Source: Christensenellaceae bacterium (GTDB lineage: Bacteria; Bacillota; Clostridia; Christensenellales; Christensenellaceae). Taken from it: a stretch of 64,000 bases of DNA. The position numbers and the translations under genes were made by a program. Below, in pieces: positions 25,264 through 34,407 of this stretch (the first letter of the stretch is position 1; each line of letters starts with the position of its first letter). The DNA lies in contig AP025580.1 of assembly GCA_022846035.1 (NCBI GenBank), positions 2,232,001 to 2,296,000 on the forward strand. The letters are read 5' to 3'. The notes beneath the pieces were generated by a model that was not told the origin of the DNA, did not search any database, and saw only the letters and a program-made list of their open reading frames with translations.

Positions 25264-26025
25264 TCACTTTCCTATTACCTTGCGCACGTCATATAACATT
25301 ATACCTGCGGCAACGCTGGCGTTCAAGCTTTCCGCCTGTCCGTAAATACGTATTTTATACAGGGTATCCGCCAATTCCTGCACTTCCCGCGAAATTCCGC
25401 GCGCCTCGTTTCCGATGACTACGCATGCCTTTTGAGGACATGGCGCAAGCTCGTAGTTTCCCTGAAGACTTCCCGCCACTATGCTCACTCCCGCCTCTTT
25501 CAGTTTTTTTAAGGCATGCTTTAAATTGCATACCTCAATCGGGATATGAAAGGTGCTTCCCATAGCGGCGCGCTGCGCCTTTGGCCCGTAAAAATCCGCG
25601 CTGGTATCGGAAATAAATACCCCGTCGGCTCCCGCCGCATCTGCGGTACGTATAATGGTTCCCAGATTTTTCGGATCGTTCACATCATCCATCGCGACAT
25701 AAAAACGTCCGCCGTAATCCGGCAGATTCTCCTGTTTTACGATGCATGCGATGTCATTCGGCGGCGTTTTTGTATCTGCCACCTGCTGCAAAATATCGTA
25801 TGGTACCGATACAATTTTTACGTTATGACTGCGCGCAAAGCCGGCAACCGCGCTAAGAGGCTCGGCCGTCAGGATACATTCCACTTCCTGGCCTGCACGC
25901 ACCGCTTCTTCGATCGTTTTAAATCCCTCAACGATATATTTCCCTGCCTCGTCGCGCGCTTTCTTTTTTTTCAGCGACTTCAGAAGCTTGATATATTCAT
26001 TGGAATGGCTCTTGATTTCTTTCAT
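25264..26025 (-). CDS. TrmH/SpoU family RNA methyltransferase
   Basis: A 253-residue SPOUT-class 2'-O-ribose methyltransferase acting on rRNA or tRNA. An N-terminal substrate-binding domain (1-95) contains KYIVEGFKTIEEA. The knotted catalytic domain carries the three family motifs: DPKNLGTIIRTADAAGADG, VVIGNEARGIS and IYGQAESLNASVAAGI. The start at 26025 follows GGGAGA; the longer frame from 26043 is not supported. Location next to rplT and pheST is usual in Clostridia (YsgA-like). The exact target base cannot be named. Confidence 0.92.
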   Translation of the reverse strand: MKEIKSHSNEYIKLLKSLKKKKARDEAGKYIVEGFKTIEEAVRAGQEVECILTAEPLSAVAGFARSHNVKIVSVPYDILQQVADTKTPPNDIACIVKQENLPDYGGRFYVAMDDVNDPKNLGTIIRTADAAGADGVFISDTSADFYGPKAQRAAMGSTFHIPIEVCNLKHALKKLKEAGVSIVAGSLQGNYELAPCPQKACVVIGNEARGISREVQELADTLYKIRIYGQAESLNASVAAGIMLYDVRKVIGK

Positions 26026-26099
26026 GGCATATCTCCCATGCAAACGAAAAAGGGGATAAAGCAGTTTGATACCAGCTTATCCCCCAAATCATTTCTTGC

Positions 26100-26459
26100 T
26101 TACGCCTGTGCTTTCGCCTTGGCCGTCTCCGCCAACTGCTTGAACGCAGGTTTATCATTCACCGCCATATCCGCCAGTACTTTCCTATTCAGGTCGATCC
26201 CGCTCTTTTTAAGACCGTCCATAAATCGGGAATAGCTGAGGCCGTTCTGACGCGCTTCCGCGTTGATACGCACAATCCACAGGCGGCGCATATCGCGCTT
26301 TTTCAGTTTCCTGCCTGTGTAGGCGTAATTCATGGACTTCATGACCGCCTGTTTCGCGGACTTATACTGCTTGGACTTCGCTCCGAAGTAACCCTTTGCA
26401 AGCTTAAATACTTTTCTGCGTTTTTTATGTGAACTTACTGCTCTTTTAACTCTGGCCAT
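26100..26459 (-). CDS. rplT: Large ribosomal subunit protein L20
   Basis: A 119-residue L20, with the basic N-terminal RNA-binding extension and the [10 protein letters not shown] motif. Besides its structural role in 50S assembly, L20 represses its own operon through the leader upstream of infC in Firmicutes. It follows rpmI by 30 bp in the order infC-rpmI-rplT. A clear AGGAGG ribosome binding site is present. Confidence 0.98.
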   Translation of the reverse strand: MARVKRAVSSHKKRRKVFKLAKGYFGAKSKQYKSAKQAVMKSMNYAYTGRKLKKRDMRRLWIVRINAEARQNGLSYSRFMDGLKKSGIDLNRKVLADMAVNDKPAFKQLAETAKAKAQA

Positions 26460-26489
26460 TTTTTAAACCTCCTTATATACCCTCTATGA

Positions 26490-26687
26490 TTACTTGTACG
26501 GGATCAGAACCTTGACGTTCTTCTCTTCGGCCGCACAAATATAAGTACCCTTGCGGAGATTTCTCTTCCTCTTTGAGCTCTTCTTATTCAATATGTGGCT
26601 TTTGTACGCTTTTGCCCTTTTCACTCTACCCGATTTCGTCACGCTGAATCTTTTCGCCGCGCCTCTGTGTGTCTTCATCTTAGGCAT
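26490..26687 (-). CDS. rpmI: Large ribosomal subunit protein L35
   Basis: A 65-residue L35 with the standard beginning [14 protein letters not shown] and the [16 protein letters not shown] region. It sits between infC and rplT, 62 bp after infC, with a GGAGGG site before the ATG. Confidence 0.98.
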   Translation of the reverse strand: MPKMKTHRGAAKRFSVTKSGRVKRAKAYKSHILNKKSSKRKRNLRKGTYICAAEEKNVKVLIPYK

Positions 26688-26749
26688 CTTAACGCCCTCC
26701 TTTTGTATCTCAAACTTATTATTGGCAACTTTTTAAAACCCTGCTCCGT

Positions 26750-27259
26750 TTATGCTTTGGGGGCAAGGATCATAAACATGCTTCTGCCTTCCATTTTGGC
26801 ATTCTTTTCGACAGCAGCACTCTCTCCCAACATTTCCAGAAACAACTGCATGACCGCTCTGCCCTGTTCGGTATGGGCCAGCTGCCTGCCACGGAAACGA
26901 ATGGAAATCTTGACCTTGTCACCCGCTTCCAAAAACTTGCGGACGTTCTTTGCCTTAACTTCCATATCGTGCTTGTCGATAGTGGCGGAAAGACGCATTT
27001 CCTTTAAGGTAATCACTTTCTGGTTTTTCTTTGCTTCTTTCTGCCGCTTATTTTGTTCAAAACGGTATTTGCCGTAATCCATGATCTTGCATACCGGCGG
27101 ATTCGCCTTGGGCGAAATATTCACCAGGTCAAGATCTGCCTCGTCGGCGATTCTTTGCGCTTCCTGCGAAGACATCACGCCCAGCTGGCTTCCATCTTCG
27201 GCAACTACCCTTACTTCCGGTTCTCTGATTTGTTCATTGATGAACAGTTCGTTTGCGAT
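26750..27259 (-). CDS. infC: Translation initiation factor IF-3, rare ATC start codon
   Basis: A 169-residue IF-3, which binds 30S subunits and rejects non-standard start codons. The N-terminal domain begins ANELFINEQIREPEVRVV and the C-terminal domain has IRFRGRQLAHTEQG. The longest ATG frame begins at 27313 and adds 18 atypical residues. A perfect AGGAGG at 27268-27273 points instead to ATC at 27257-27259, 8 nt away. IF-3 genes are known for AUU-type starts that allow autoregulation, so ATC is the likely start. It heads the infC-rpmI-rplT operon behind an L20-type leader. Confidence 0.9.
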   Translation of the reverse strand: MANELFINEQIREPEVRVVAEDGSQLGVMSSQEAQRIADEADLDLVNISPKANPPVCKIMDYGKYRFEQNKRQKEAKKNQKVITLKEMRLSATIDKHDMEVKAKNVRKFLEAGDKVKISIRFRGRQLAHTEQGRAVMQLFLEMLGESAAVEKNAKMEGRSMFMILAPKA

Positions 27260-27329
27260 TGTTATTTCCTCCTGCGTATAGCGTTCGTTCCGCTCCTTTC
27301 GCGGACGGAACATTCCCCCGCGTATCCCT

Positions 27330-27456
27330 TGCCTTTCCGGTTTTTAGGGAACATAAAAAGCGGATAGTGATACTACCCGCTCAAAAAACAACTAAACCAG
27401 TCTGTTTATTTAACCCATACGCCGCTGCCTATAGGTGAGAAGCGGGTAGCTTCTGC
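27330..27456 (-). ncRNA. L20-type leader attenuator of infC-rpmI-rplT
   Basis: On the minus strand the 5' segment AAGCTACCCGCTTCTCACC (27438-27456 region) can pair with GAGCGGGTAG downstream. That second segment also forms a terminator hairpin (AGCGGGTAG with CTATCCGCT, 27355-27382) followed by a T-run. These are mutually exclusive structures, as in the known L20 leader that mimics the L20 binding site on 23S rRNA and stops transcription when free L20 is high. A probable promoter TTGACA with TAGACT lies near 27472-27505 inside the end of the upstream gene. Confidence 0.8.
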
Positions 27457-27499
27457 TTTGTTTTAACTTCTAAAGTCTATCATAGATTCAGGCCGCTTG

Positions 27500-28018
27500 T
27501 CAAGCCGCCTTTTCAATATCCAAATCCCTGCCGAAAAGCTCTGTTACACGCTCCTGAATCTCTTCGTACCGGCCGCTTTCCAGAATCCCCAGGCCATAAA
27601 ACGTCACCGTGATCCCCTCGTCCGAAAAAGAATCGATACTACAGTTGATGATCTTGCTTGCGGGATATTTCGCCTTATACTCTTCCACTTTCCGGTCAAG
27701 AGCGCCAAAGGTATTGTCCAGCGCCTCCTGGATTTCGGGCTGCTGCTTTAAAAGATCCCTCTCGCCGACCGGCGAACGCGATCCCCATACCGGTTTTTGG
27801 ATATATCCTGTTCCTGTCTCTTTATCGTTGGTAGTTTTCGCATATATCACGCAAAACTGCCTTCTATCATTTCTGAGTACAAAATAATGGCCGAGGCCAC
27901 TGGTAAGTTCTGTCACCGATTGCTTCTCCAACACATCCGAAACCAAAAACCACCCCACTCCCACAGCAATTAAGACACATATCAAAACCAAAATAACCCG
28001 GGGCAGTTTCGATTTCAT
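27500..28018 (-). CDS. Hypothetical protein with one N-terminal membrane anchor
   Basis: A 172-residue protein I do not recognise. Residues 1-28 form a single membrane anchor or uncleaved signal. The rest is soluble and probably extracytoplasmic, with alternating strands and a long helix (about 95-115) and no cysteine motif. GGAGGGG precedes the ATG. It follows thrS by 23 bp and is probably co-transcribed. The infC promoter appears to lie inside its 3' end. Confidence 0.7.
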   Translation of the reverse strand: MKSKLPRVILVLICVLIAVGVGWFLVSDVLEKQSVTELTSGLGHYFVLRNDRRQFCVIYAKTTNDKETGTGYIQKPVWGSRSPVGERDLLKQQPEIQEALDNTFGALDRKVEEYKAKYPASKIINCSIDSFSDEGITVTFYGLGILESGRYEEIQERVTELFGRDLDIEKAA

Positions 28019-28041
28019 TTTCCCCTCCGCGAGCCGTATTT

Positions 28042-29979
28042 TCAGAAAATTACCTTTTCCCTATCCTGGCGTACAATCATTTCCAAAAGCTCATCCTGCC
28101 CTATGCTGCCGATCTCGCCCTCGCCTCTGCGGCGCACGGCGAACGTTCCGTCCGCGATCTCCTTTTCGCCCGCAACCAGCATATACGGAATACGTTCAAG
28201 GCGGGCTTCACGGATTTTATAGCCGATCTTTTCCTGGCGGTCGTCCACTGTCGCGCGAATACCCGACTCTTTCAGACGCCGCGCAAACTGCTCGCAGTAT
28301 GCCGCCGCCTCGTCCGTGATATTTAAGAGACGTACTTCCTCGCTCATCATCCACATCGGAAGCGCGCCGGCATATTTCTCAATCAGCATAGCGAGCGTCC
28401 GTTCATAACACCCGATGGACGAGCGATGAATAATATACGGCGCTTTTTTCTGTCCGTCGCTGTCCACATAGGTCATGCCAAACCGCTCTGCCAGCGCAAA
28501 ATCAATTTGCACGGTGAAAAGCGTATCCTCTTTGCCAAATACGTTCCTGAACTGAATATCAAGCTTAGGACCGTAAAAAGCTGCCTCTCCCTCGACTTCG
28601 TAGTATTTGAGGCCGGTATGGTCTAATATAGCCCGCATCGCGTCCTGTACGCGTTCCCATTCTTCCGCATCACCGATATATTTTTCCTTGTCGTTCGGAT
28701 CCCACTTTGAGAACCGGTATGTCACGTCATTTTCGATACCCAGCACTTTCATGTTGTACTGGATGAGGTCAAGCACGCCCAAAAACTCATCTTCCAACTG
28801 CGTGGGCGTACAAATGATATGCCCTTCAGACAGCGTGAACTGGCGCACCCGAATCAGGCCGTGCATTTCGCCGGACGCTTCGTTGCGGAAGAGCGTAGAT
28901 GTTTCGCCGTAGCGGATCGGAAGATCCTTATACGAATGGTGCTCCGCATTATAGATCGTATACTGGAACGGACAGGTCATGGGGCGCAGCGCCAACACCT
29001 CGTCATCCTTTGCCTCGTCTCCCAATATAAACATACCGTCCTGGTAATGATCCCAGTGGCCGGATATTTTATAAAGGTCGCTTTTTGCCATAAAAGGCGT
29101 TTTTGTCAGCACATAACCCCTGCGTTCTTCTTCATCTTCCACAAATCGCTGCAAAAGCTGGATCGTCTTTGCGCCCTTGGGCATTAAAAGCGGCAAGCCC
29201 TGTCCTATGATCGGGCTTGTTGTGAAATAATGAAGCTCGCGCCCAAGCTTGTTATGGTCGCGCTCCTCCGCTTCCTTTTGCTTCTTTAAATATTCGTCAA
29301 GTTCCTGCTGCGACGGATATGCCGTACCATAAATACGGTGTAGCATCTTATTGTTTTCATTTCCGCGCCAATACGCGCCTGCCGTACGCAGCAGCTTCAC
29401 TGCCTTTACCTTGCCCGTACTTATCGCGTGCGGCCCCGCGCACAAATCCGTAAAATCCCCTTGTTCGTAAAAGCTCAAAACGGCGTCCTCAGACAAATCC
29501 TCGATCAGCTCTACCTTATAGGGTTCATCCGCCGCTTTCATCTTCTCAATCGCTTCTACGCGCGGCAAAGTATATTTTGTGAGCGGGATATTCTCGGCCA
29601 CAATCTTCTTCATTTCTTTTTCTATTTTTGCGAGGTCCTCGTTTGTAAACGGTTTTTCCGTATCAAAATCGTAATAAAACCCGTTGTCCGTCGCCGGACC
29701 AATGGCCAGCTTTGCCTCCGGATAAAGGCGCTTCACCGCCTGTGCCAGCACATGAGACGCCGTATGCCAAACTGCCTTTTTCCCGTCTTCGTCTAAAAAG
29801 GTCAGGATCTCAAGGGTCGCGCCGTCCGGCACCACCGTCGTAAGCTCGGTCACCGTTCCGTCGATCTTCACCGCAACCGCGGTTTTTCCGAGTTTCTGAT
29901 TCAGCTCTTTTGCGATTTCAAGAGCGCTCATACCGTCCCTAAATTCCTTGACGCTGCCGTCAGCCAGTTTGATTTTCAT
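28042..29979 (-). CDS. thrS: Threonyl-tRNA synthetase
   Basis: A 645-residue full-length enzyme. Order: TGS domain (1-62), HxxxH editing domain with TASHVLAQAVKR (about 70-220), class II catalytic core with zinc-binding Cys in RPMTCP and motifs 2 and 3, and the anticodon-binding domain (540-640). GAGG precedes the ATG. No T-box fits in the 66 bp before it, though T-boxes are common before thrS in Bacillus. Confidence 0.97.
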   Translation of the reverse strand: MKIKLADGSVKEFRDGMSALEIAKELNQKLGKTAVAVKIDGTVTELTTVVPDGATLEILTFLDEDGKKAVWHTASHVLAQAVKRLYPEAKLAIGPATDNGFYYDFDTEKPFTNEDLAKIEKEMKKIVAENIPLTKYTLPRVEAIEKMKAADEPYKVELIEDLSEDAVLSFYEQGDFTDLCAGPHAISTGKVKAVKLLRTAGAYWRGNENNKMLHRIYGTAYPSQQELDEYLKKQKEAEERDHNKLGRELHYFTTSPIIGQGLPLLMPKGAKTIQLLQRFVEDEEERRGYVLTKTPFMAKSDLYKISGHWDHYQDGMFILGDEAKDDEVLALRPMTCPFQYTIYNAEHHSYKDLPIRYGETSTLFRNEASGEMHGLIRVRQFTLSEGHIICTPTQLEDEFLGVLDLIQYNMKVLGIENDVTYRFSKWDPNDKEKYIGDAEEWERVQDAMRAILDHTGLKYYEVEGEAAFYGPKLDIQFRNVFGKEDTLFTVQIDFALAERFGMTYVDSDGQKKAPYIIHRSSIGCYERTLAMLIEKYAGALPMWMMSEEVRLLNITDEAAAYCEQFARRLKESGIRATVDDRQEKIGYKIREARLERIPYMLVAGEKEIADGTFAVRRRGEGEIGSIGQDELLEMIVRQDREKVIF

Positions 29980-30045
29980 AGTTTTGCCTCTTCTTTTTAA
30001 ATTTATAAAACGTAATTGTTATTTTACGCCAATTCCCTCATATCG

Positions 30046-31422
30046 TCAATTGAGCTCGTCCAGGTTCACGCTGTTGTTGAGATACAGCAGATAAATGGAC
30101 TTTTCCTTGTTCCAGTCGGGCTTGTCCTTGATGATATTGTCCACCGTCTTTTTCAGCGCCCGCGTCAGCTCCTTGATACCGGCGCTGTATAAAAGCGCAA
30201 TATCCGCGTGACGGCGGAACACATAGCCCATTTCGTTGATCAGGTCGGTCTTGATCTTTTGCGCGGTTTCCTCAGGGAAAACCTCCTCGAGCTTGTAAAG
30301 CTCCGCGTTTGCCGTCAGCCGCCCTTTGTAATAACGGATGAACGTCTCCAAATCGTCCACATTGGTGCCGCGTTCCAGCTTAAAGAGGATCATGCAATAA
30401 AGGTGCCAGTTAAAGTCCACATTCATCAGCTTCTGGATGGTGGTGCCCACCGTATCGATGAACTGGTCTCCTGTATTAAAGCCGTGCTCTAAGTCGATCG
30501 ACTCGCGGAAATCCATCTCCTCACCCGTCATGTTGCTGGTGATATAGAAAATATCCGTCAGCACCCTCCCGTAATCTTCCATCTGTGCCGCATTGTTGAC
30601 AATGAAAATATAATCGATAATGCTGTCGCAGCTCTCTTTAAACTGTACCACAAAACCGAGGTCGTTTTTCATCTTGCGCGCGATCGTATCGTGCACCAGC
30701 TTGGAAATGATATTTTCAATGGTTTCCTTGCGGTAATGCAGCTTGGAGCTGTTGTCGCGTTTGTAACGCTTGTATAAATCATGCAATTGATGATCGACAA
30801 GGTTCAGGTTTTCCTTGATGGACACCAGATTTTCGATGACCTGCTGCTCCACCATGAAGTACGACGGGTTCTTATAAATAATCCGGTGCTCGATCTCGCC
30901 CCAGAACATATTGATCATGGACTTGATCTGTATCTCAAAATTGACGCGTATCTCGTCTTCCTGCCCCTTGTTATCCTCGTAACGCGCGTCGATCTTGTAA
31001 ATATCGAAACCGTTCTTCTGTTTCACGGGCTGCTTCTCATTCAGTTTGAAGCGCATTTTGGGAAATTTGGAATTATAATAAAATATCTGGTCGTCCGTTT
31101 TATCGAACATCTTGAGCATCAGTTTATATACGTATTGCTCGTCCTCGTTGAACTTACATTCGATACGAATGCCGATGATGTCCTGTATATTGGCGACGAT
31201 TTCCTCTTTTGACGTATGCATGCGGTAATAGCTGTTGCGGATCAGCTTTTCCCGAACGCTGTCAAGCTCCTTGACGCGGTATGAAACATTGAGCGTAAAC
31301 TCAGAGTTTTTGACAATAACATTCTCAAGCATATGCTTTAGATCATGCGCGATATTTTTGTATTTATACTGGACTGTCTCATAATAATCGACGACTTCGT
31401 CCACATATTTGAATATATCCAT
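30046..31422 (-). CDS. RelA/SpoT-fold domain protein with large C-terminal extension
   Basis: A 458-residue protein whose residues 40-190 follow the (p)ppGpp synthetase fold: VSYRVKELDSVREKL (46-60), IQDIIGIRIECKFNEDE (79-95), and FEIQIKSM followed by WGEIEHRIIYKN (162-185). The position of the usual GYxSxH nucleotide-binding motif reads NGFDIYK (137-143), so key residues differ. The remaining 270 residues are helical and not recognised. No HD hydrolase, TGS or ACT domain is present. It may be a small alarmone synthetase relative with altered or lost activity. It precedes thrS in the same direction and follows nadE by 23 bp. Confidence 0.75.
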   Translation of the reverse strand: MDIFKYVDEVVDYYETVQYKYKNIAHDLKHMLENVIVKNSEFTLNVSYRVKELDSVREKLIRNSYYRMHTSKEEIVANIQDIIGIRIECKFNEDEQYVYKLMLKMFDKTDDQIFYYNSKFPKMRFKLNEKQPVKQKNGFDIYKIDARYEDNKGQEDEIRVNFEIQIKSMINMFWGEIEHRIIYKNPSYFMVEQQVIENLVSIKENLNLVDHQLHDLYKRYKRDNSSKLHYRKETIENIISKLVHDTIARKMKNDLGFVVQFKESCDSIIDYIFIVNNAAQMEDYGRVLTDIFYITSNMTGEEMDFRESIDLEHGFNTGDQFIDTVGTTIQKLMNVDFNWHLYCMILFKLERGTNVDDLETFIRYYKGRLTANAELYKLEEVFPEETAQKIKTDLINEMGYVFRRHADIALLYSAGIKELTRALKKTVDNIIKDKPDWNKEKSIYLLYLNNSVNLDELN

Positions 31423-31445
31423 TCTTGCTTTTTCCTTTTATCCCG

Positions 31446-32642
31446 TTATTTTTTGATTCGCGTCAGACAATCTTTTAAAAGAGTAACCTCAAATCCGTTG
31501 TGCATCAGCCAGACCACAATATCGGAAAGCGCCGCGCCGACTTCACCTGAGACGACGACGCGCTCCACGAATTCCCTCTTCAGGCAATCCGAAAGCAGCC
31601 CGAACGTTTCGTTTTGCGCTTCGCCGCCCGACGTATCGAACATATTATAACGCGCGATGGGGGTATTGACCGTTTTGATGATCTCCTCGTAAAACGCCTG
31701 CTCGGGCGCGCGGTTTCCCGCATAAAACACAATCTGCTGCGGATGCGCATTTATATCCGCGATCGTCGTTTTCAGTATCCGTTCGTCGCCCACCTGCCCC
31801 ACATGGATACGCACGGTCGGCCGCGCCACACAATATTCATCTTTCAAAGACGCGGGCAGCGCGCGTTTATGCGCCGAGCGGTCGTAAGCCGCCTCCAGCC
31901 TTTCCCGCACATCGTCCGCTATTTGATTGCCTTTCAGATACGCGCAAATATCCGCATACTTAAGGCCCAGCTCGTCCTCGTCCGTCGCCGATATCCCCAG
32001 CCCTGCCGCCGGCTGCTTTATAATCACTGCTTCGGGCGCGCCGAGAGCCTTTGACATCGCGTAAATATCGTCTTTCACCAATTCCTGTATCGGATTGATG
32101 TCGCTTCCTCCATCTCCAAACTTGGTGTAAAATCCGGTAATTGCCTCCGTCGCATGGTCTGTTCCTGCGACAAGCATTCCTTTGGCAAGCGCGTACTGGT
32201 AAAGCATCCGCAGACGCGGCTGCAAATTTCCCAGCGTATATACGTCCCGCTCAAAACCCCGCGCGTCTTTCAGGTCGCTCACCGCGCCTGCATAGCCGCC
32301 CGCGATGGACACCGTATCACACACAGCCTGCGGATTTAGCTCCATAATCCGTTTTGCACAGGCGCGCGCATCTTCAATATCGTTCTGCCGCCCGTTGGGC
32401 AATAATACCAGATACATCTTCCTGCCCAGGTTCGCGCAGGCAATCGCGCACAGCGCCCCTACAAGAAAGCTGTCTACACCGCCCGAAATACCGAGTACGA
32501 TCCCTTTCGCTCCCGACCGCTTAAGATAACGCTCCACAAAATCAATGATCTGCGCTTTTTTATGCGCGATATATTCTTCGCTTGTCTGCGTATCCCGCTT
32601 AAAATCCGGTGAAAGATCGTTTAATATCAGCCTCTGCTTCAT
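31446..32642 (-). CDS. nadE: NAD+ synthetase with an extra C-terminal domain
   Basis: A 398-residue protein. Residues 20-270 form an ammonia-type NAD synthetase that amidates deamido-NAD: PP-loop SGGVDS at 53-58, TDHATEAITGFYTKFGDGG near 161-179, and the PAAGLG motif near 211-216. No glutaminase domain is present. Residues 271-398 are an unusual extension; the stretch ERVVVSGEVGAALSDIVV and GFEVTLLKDC recall the C-terminal half of isochorismatase/nicotinamidase folds, but with Ala/Leu where the catalytic Cys should be. It overlaps the WYL regulator gene by 4 bp. Confidence 0.85.
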   Translation of the reverse strand: MKQRLILNDLSPDFKRDTQTSEEYIAHKKAQIIDFVERYLKRSGAKGIVLGISGGVDSFLVGALCAIACANLGRKMYLVLLPNGRQNDIEDARACAKRIMELNPQAVCDTVSIAGGYAGAVSDLKDARGFERDVYTLGNLQPRLRMLYQYALAKGMLVAGTDHATEAITGFYTKFGDGGSDINPIQELVKDDIYAMSKALGAPEAVIIKQPAAGLGISATDEDELGLKYADICAYLKGNQIADDVRERLEAAYDRSAHKRALPASLKDEYCVARPTVRIHVGQVGDERILKTTIADINAHPQQIVFYAGNRAPEQAFYEEIIKTVNTPIARYNMFDTSGGEAQNETFGLLSDCLKREFVERVVVSGEVGAALSDIVVWLMHNGFEVTLLKDCLTRIKK

Positions 32643-33637
32643 TTTTTTACCGCCTTATACCTTTCCGCCATTTCCTCAATCTCTTTTCTGACCGCTTGCA
32701 AAAGTTCAGGCGGGCCTATCACCTCGGCCTGCGCTCCAAAAGAAAGGATCCATTCTTTAAGGTCGGGCGTAACCGCCGCTTTTTTATAAAACGTCACGGT
32801 ATCCCTTACCTCTTCCAGCCTGTCCGCCTTGTGCGCGTGGAACTCTTTTACCAGCCGCGCGGCGTCGCCGGAAAAACGCACCTTAATATCCTGCGCCTTT
32901 TCTCCCGCCAGCTTATCAAAACGCGTTTTCTGGTATTCCTCGTAAAAACGCTGCGGCATACAAAAAGTATCCTCGAGAAGTTTTGCAGCCTCCATGCGCG
33001 ACAATCTCAAATCCCGCAGCGCACCGCGCAAATGACAATACCCGATGGTATGCCAGCAACCCTCGCGCACTTCCAGCACATAAGGGTCGAACCTGCGCGT
33101 CACCGTCTCTCCCGTGGAAAACGAGCTGTATACGATTTCCAGGCTGCGCGATTCCTGCACAGCCGTCTGCACCGCGTCCAGAATTTCCTCGTCCGTTTCC
33201 TCCTGCGCCGCGGATGCCGGAACGATCTTGATCATCCTCTCCACATTTTCCATTGCGCTCCTGGAAAGTTCGGGCATCTTTCCCAGAATCTTATCCAGTA
33301 TCTTGAGGGCGTTTTGGGCAATATCCAGCGTCTTATAGGACTCTAGCACCTCGCGCGTAAAATACAATGACACGACCTCGGCAATGGAAAAATCCATGTC
33401 GGAAACCGCATATTTATCCGCCTTGTAAACGGTCTTCCCCCCTACCTCTTCCTCGTACACGAAAAAATTCTGCGAGATATAATCCATATCCCGCACCACC
33501 ATACGCCGCGTTGCATCTATATCCGCCATGCGCTTCAGCGAATCGATAATTTCACCTATCGTATAGCCGCTTTTTTTCTGCGCCAACAGAGACAATATAA
33601 AAAGCTGCCGCTCTGTGCTGGTCGTCTTATCGCTCAT
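32639..33637 (-). CDS. WYL-domain transcriptional regulator
   Basis: A 332-residue regulator: N-terminal HTH (about 10-65) with TRRMVVRDMDYI as recognition region, a linker helix block, and a WYL domain (about 140-235) with the motif GCWHTIGYCHLRGALRDLRLSRM; a C-terminal WCX-like extension follows. WYL domains bind ligands or nucleic acid ends. Its start overlaps the upstream araD-like gene by 11 bp and its stop overlaps nadE by 4 bp, so it sits mid-operon. Targets are unknown; the operon itself is a candidate. Confidence 0.9.
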   Translation of the reverse strand: MSDKTTSTERQLFILSLLAQKKSGYTIGEIIDSLKRMADIDATRRMVVRDMDYISQNFFVYEEEVGGKTVYKADKYAVSDMDFSIAEVVSLYFTREVLESYKTLDIAQNALKILDKILGKMPELSRSAMENVERMIKIVPASAAQEETDEEILDAVQTAVQESRSLEIVYSSFSTGETVTRRFDPYVLEVREGCWHTIGYCHLRGALRDLRLSRMEAAKLLEDTFCMPQRFYEEYQKTRFDKLAGEKAQDIKVRFSGDAARLVKEFHAHKADRLEEVRDTVTFYKKAAVTPDLKEWILSFGAQAEVIGPPELLQAVRKEIEEMAERYKAVKK

Positions 33638-34304
33638 CCGTCCTGGCCTGTTTCCTTTCGGTGTGCTTGTCGATCAGATATTCGTTCATTTCCGCGTCCG
33701 TATTAAGGCGCATCGTATAAAATGCCATTTCCGCCACATATTCCAGCGCCGCCGCGTTATCGACCGTCTGTGGAATGTCCTTGCCCCAGACGAAAGGACC
33801 GTGGTTCTTCACCAGCACGGCCGGCGTGGTCATCGGATCCTTTAAGGTAAACGCGTCCACAATCACCTTACCGGTGTTTTTCTCATAATCTTTTGCAATT
33901 TCTTCCGGCTTCATGGTGCGCGTAACCGGAATATCGTATTTGAAGTAATCCGTATGCGTAGTACCGAGGTTGGGAATGCTCTTGCCCGCCTGCGAGAATA
34001 CCGTCGCCCATTTGGAATGCGTATGCGCCACGCTGCGCACGTCCTTAAACGCTTTATATATCTCAAGATGCGTAAACAGGTCCGAGGAAGGCGTATGCGA
34101 GCCCTCGATGATCTTGCCTTCAAGATCACACACGATCATGTCGTCCGGCTTGATCTTGGAGTACGGAATACGGCTGGGCTTGATAACAATGTAGCCCGTG
34201 TGGTCGTCCATCGCCGAAATGTTGCCCCACCGCAGCATGACGAGGCCGTATTTTTCAAGTTCTATGTTTGCCTTGTAGACCTCAATCTTAATCCCCTCGA
34301 GCAT
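33627..34304 (-). CDS. araD: Class II aldolase/adducin family, ribulose-5-phosphate 4-epimerase-like
   Basis: A 225-residue zinc enzyme of the AraD/FucA family. The substrate loop GNISA is at 27-31, zinc histidines in AHTHSKWATVF and, near residue 170, in an NHGPFVWG segment, with the SSDLFTHLEIYKAF helix before them. Length and sequence fit L-ribulose-5-phosphate 4-epimerase, although no arabinose genes are near and other sugar phosphates are possible. A GAGGTAAG site precedes the ATG at 34304. It is the first gene of the operon that continues into the WYL regulator, nadE and the RelA/SpoT-fold gene. Confidence 0.85.
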   Translation of the reverse strand: MLEGIKIEVYKANIELEKYGLVMLRWGNISAMDDHTGYIVIKPSRIPYSKIKPDDMIVCDLEGKIIEGSHTPSSDLFTHLEIYKAFKDVRSVAHTHSKWATVFSQAGKSIPNLGTTHTDYFKYDIPVTRTMKPEEIAKDYEKNTGKVIVDAFTLKDPMTTPAVLVKNHGPFVWGKDIPQTVDNAAALEYVAEMAFYTMRLNTDAEMNEYLIDKHTERKQARTDER

Positions 34305-34407
34305 CTTTTTCTTACCTCAACTTATGTTCATATTGATTGAAATAAACGCTGTATCTGTTCTTCCTATCCTATTTTACAACCTGAGCGCCTTTTTCTCAAG
34401 CATTGCA

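Noticed and set aside
29980..30045. Possible T-box upstream of thrS
   Set aside because: Only 66 bp are available and no T-box sequence or terminator is present.
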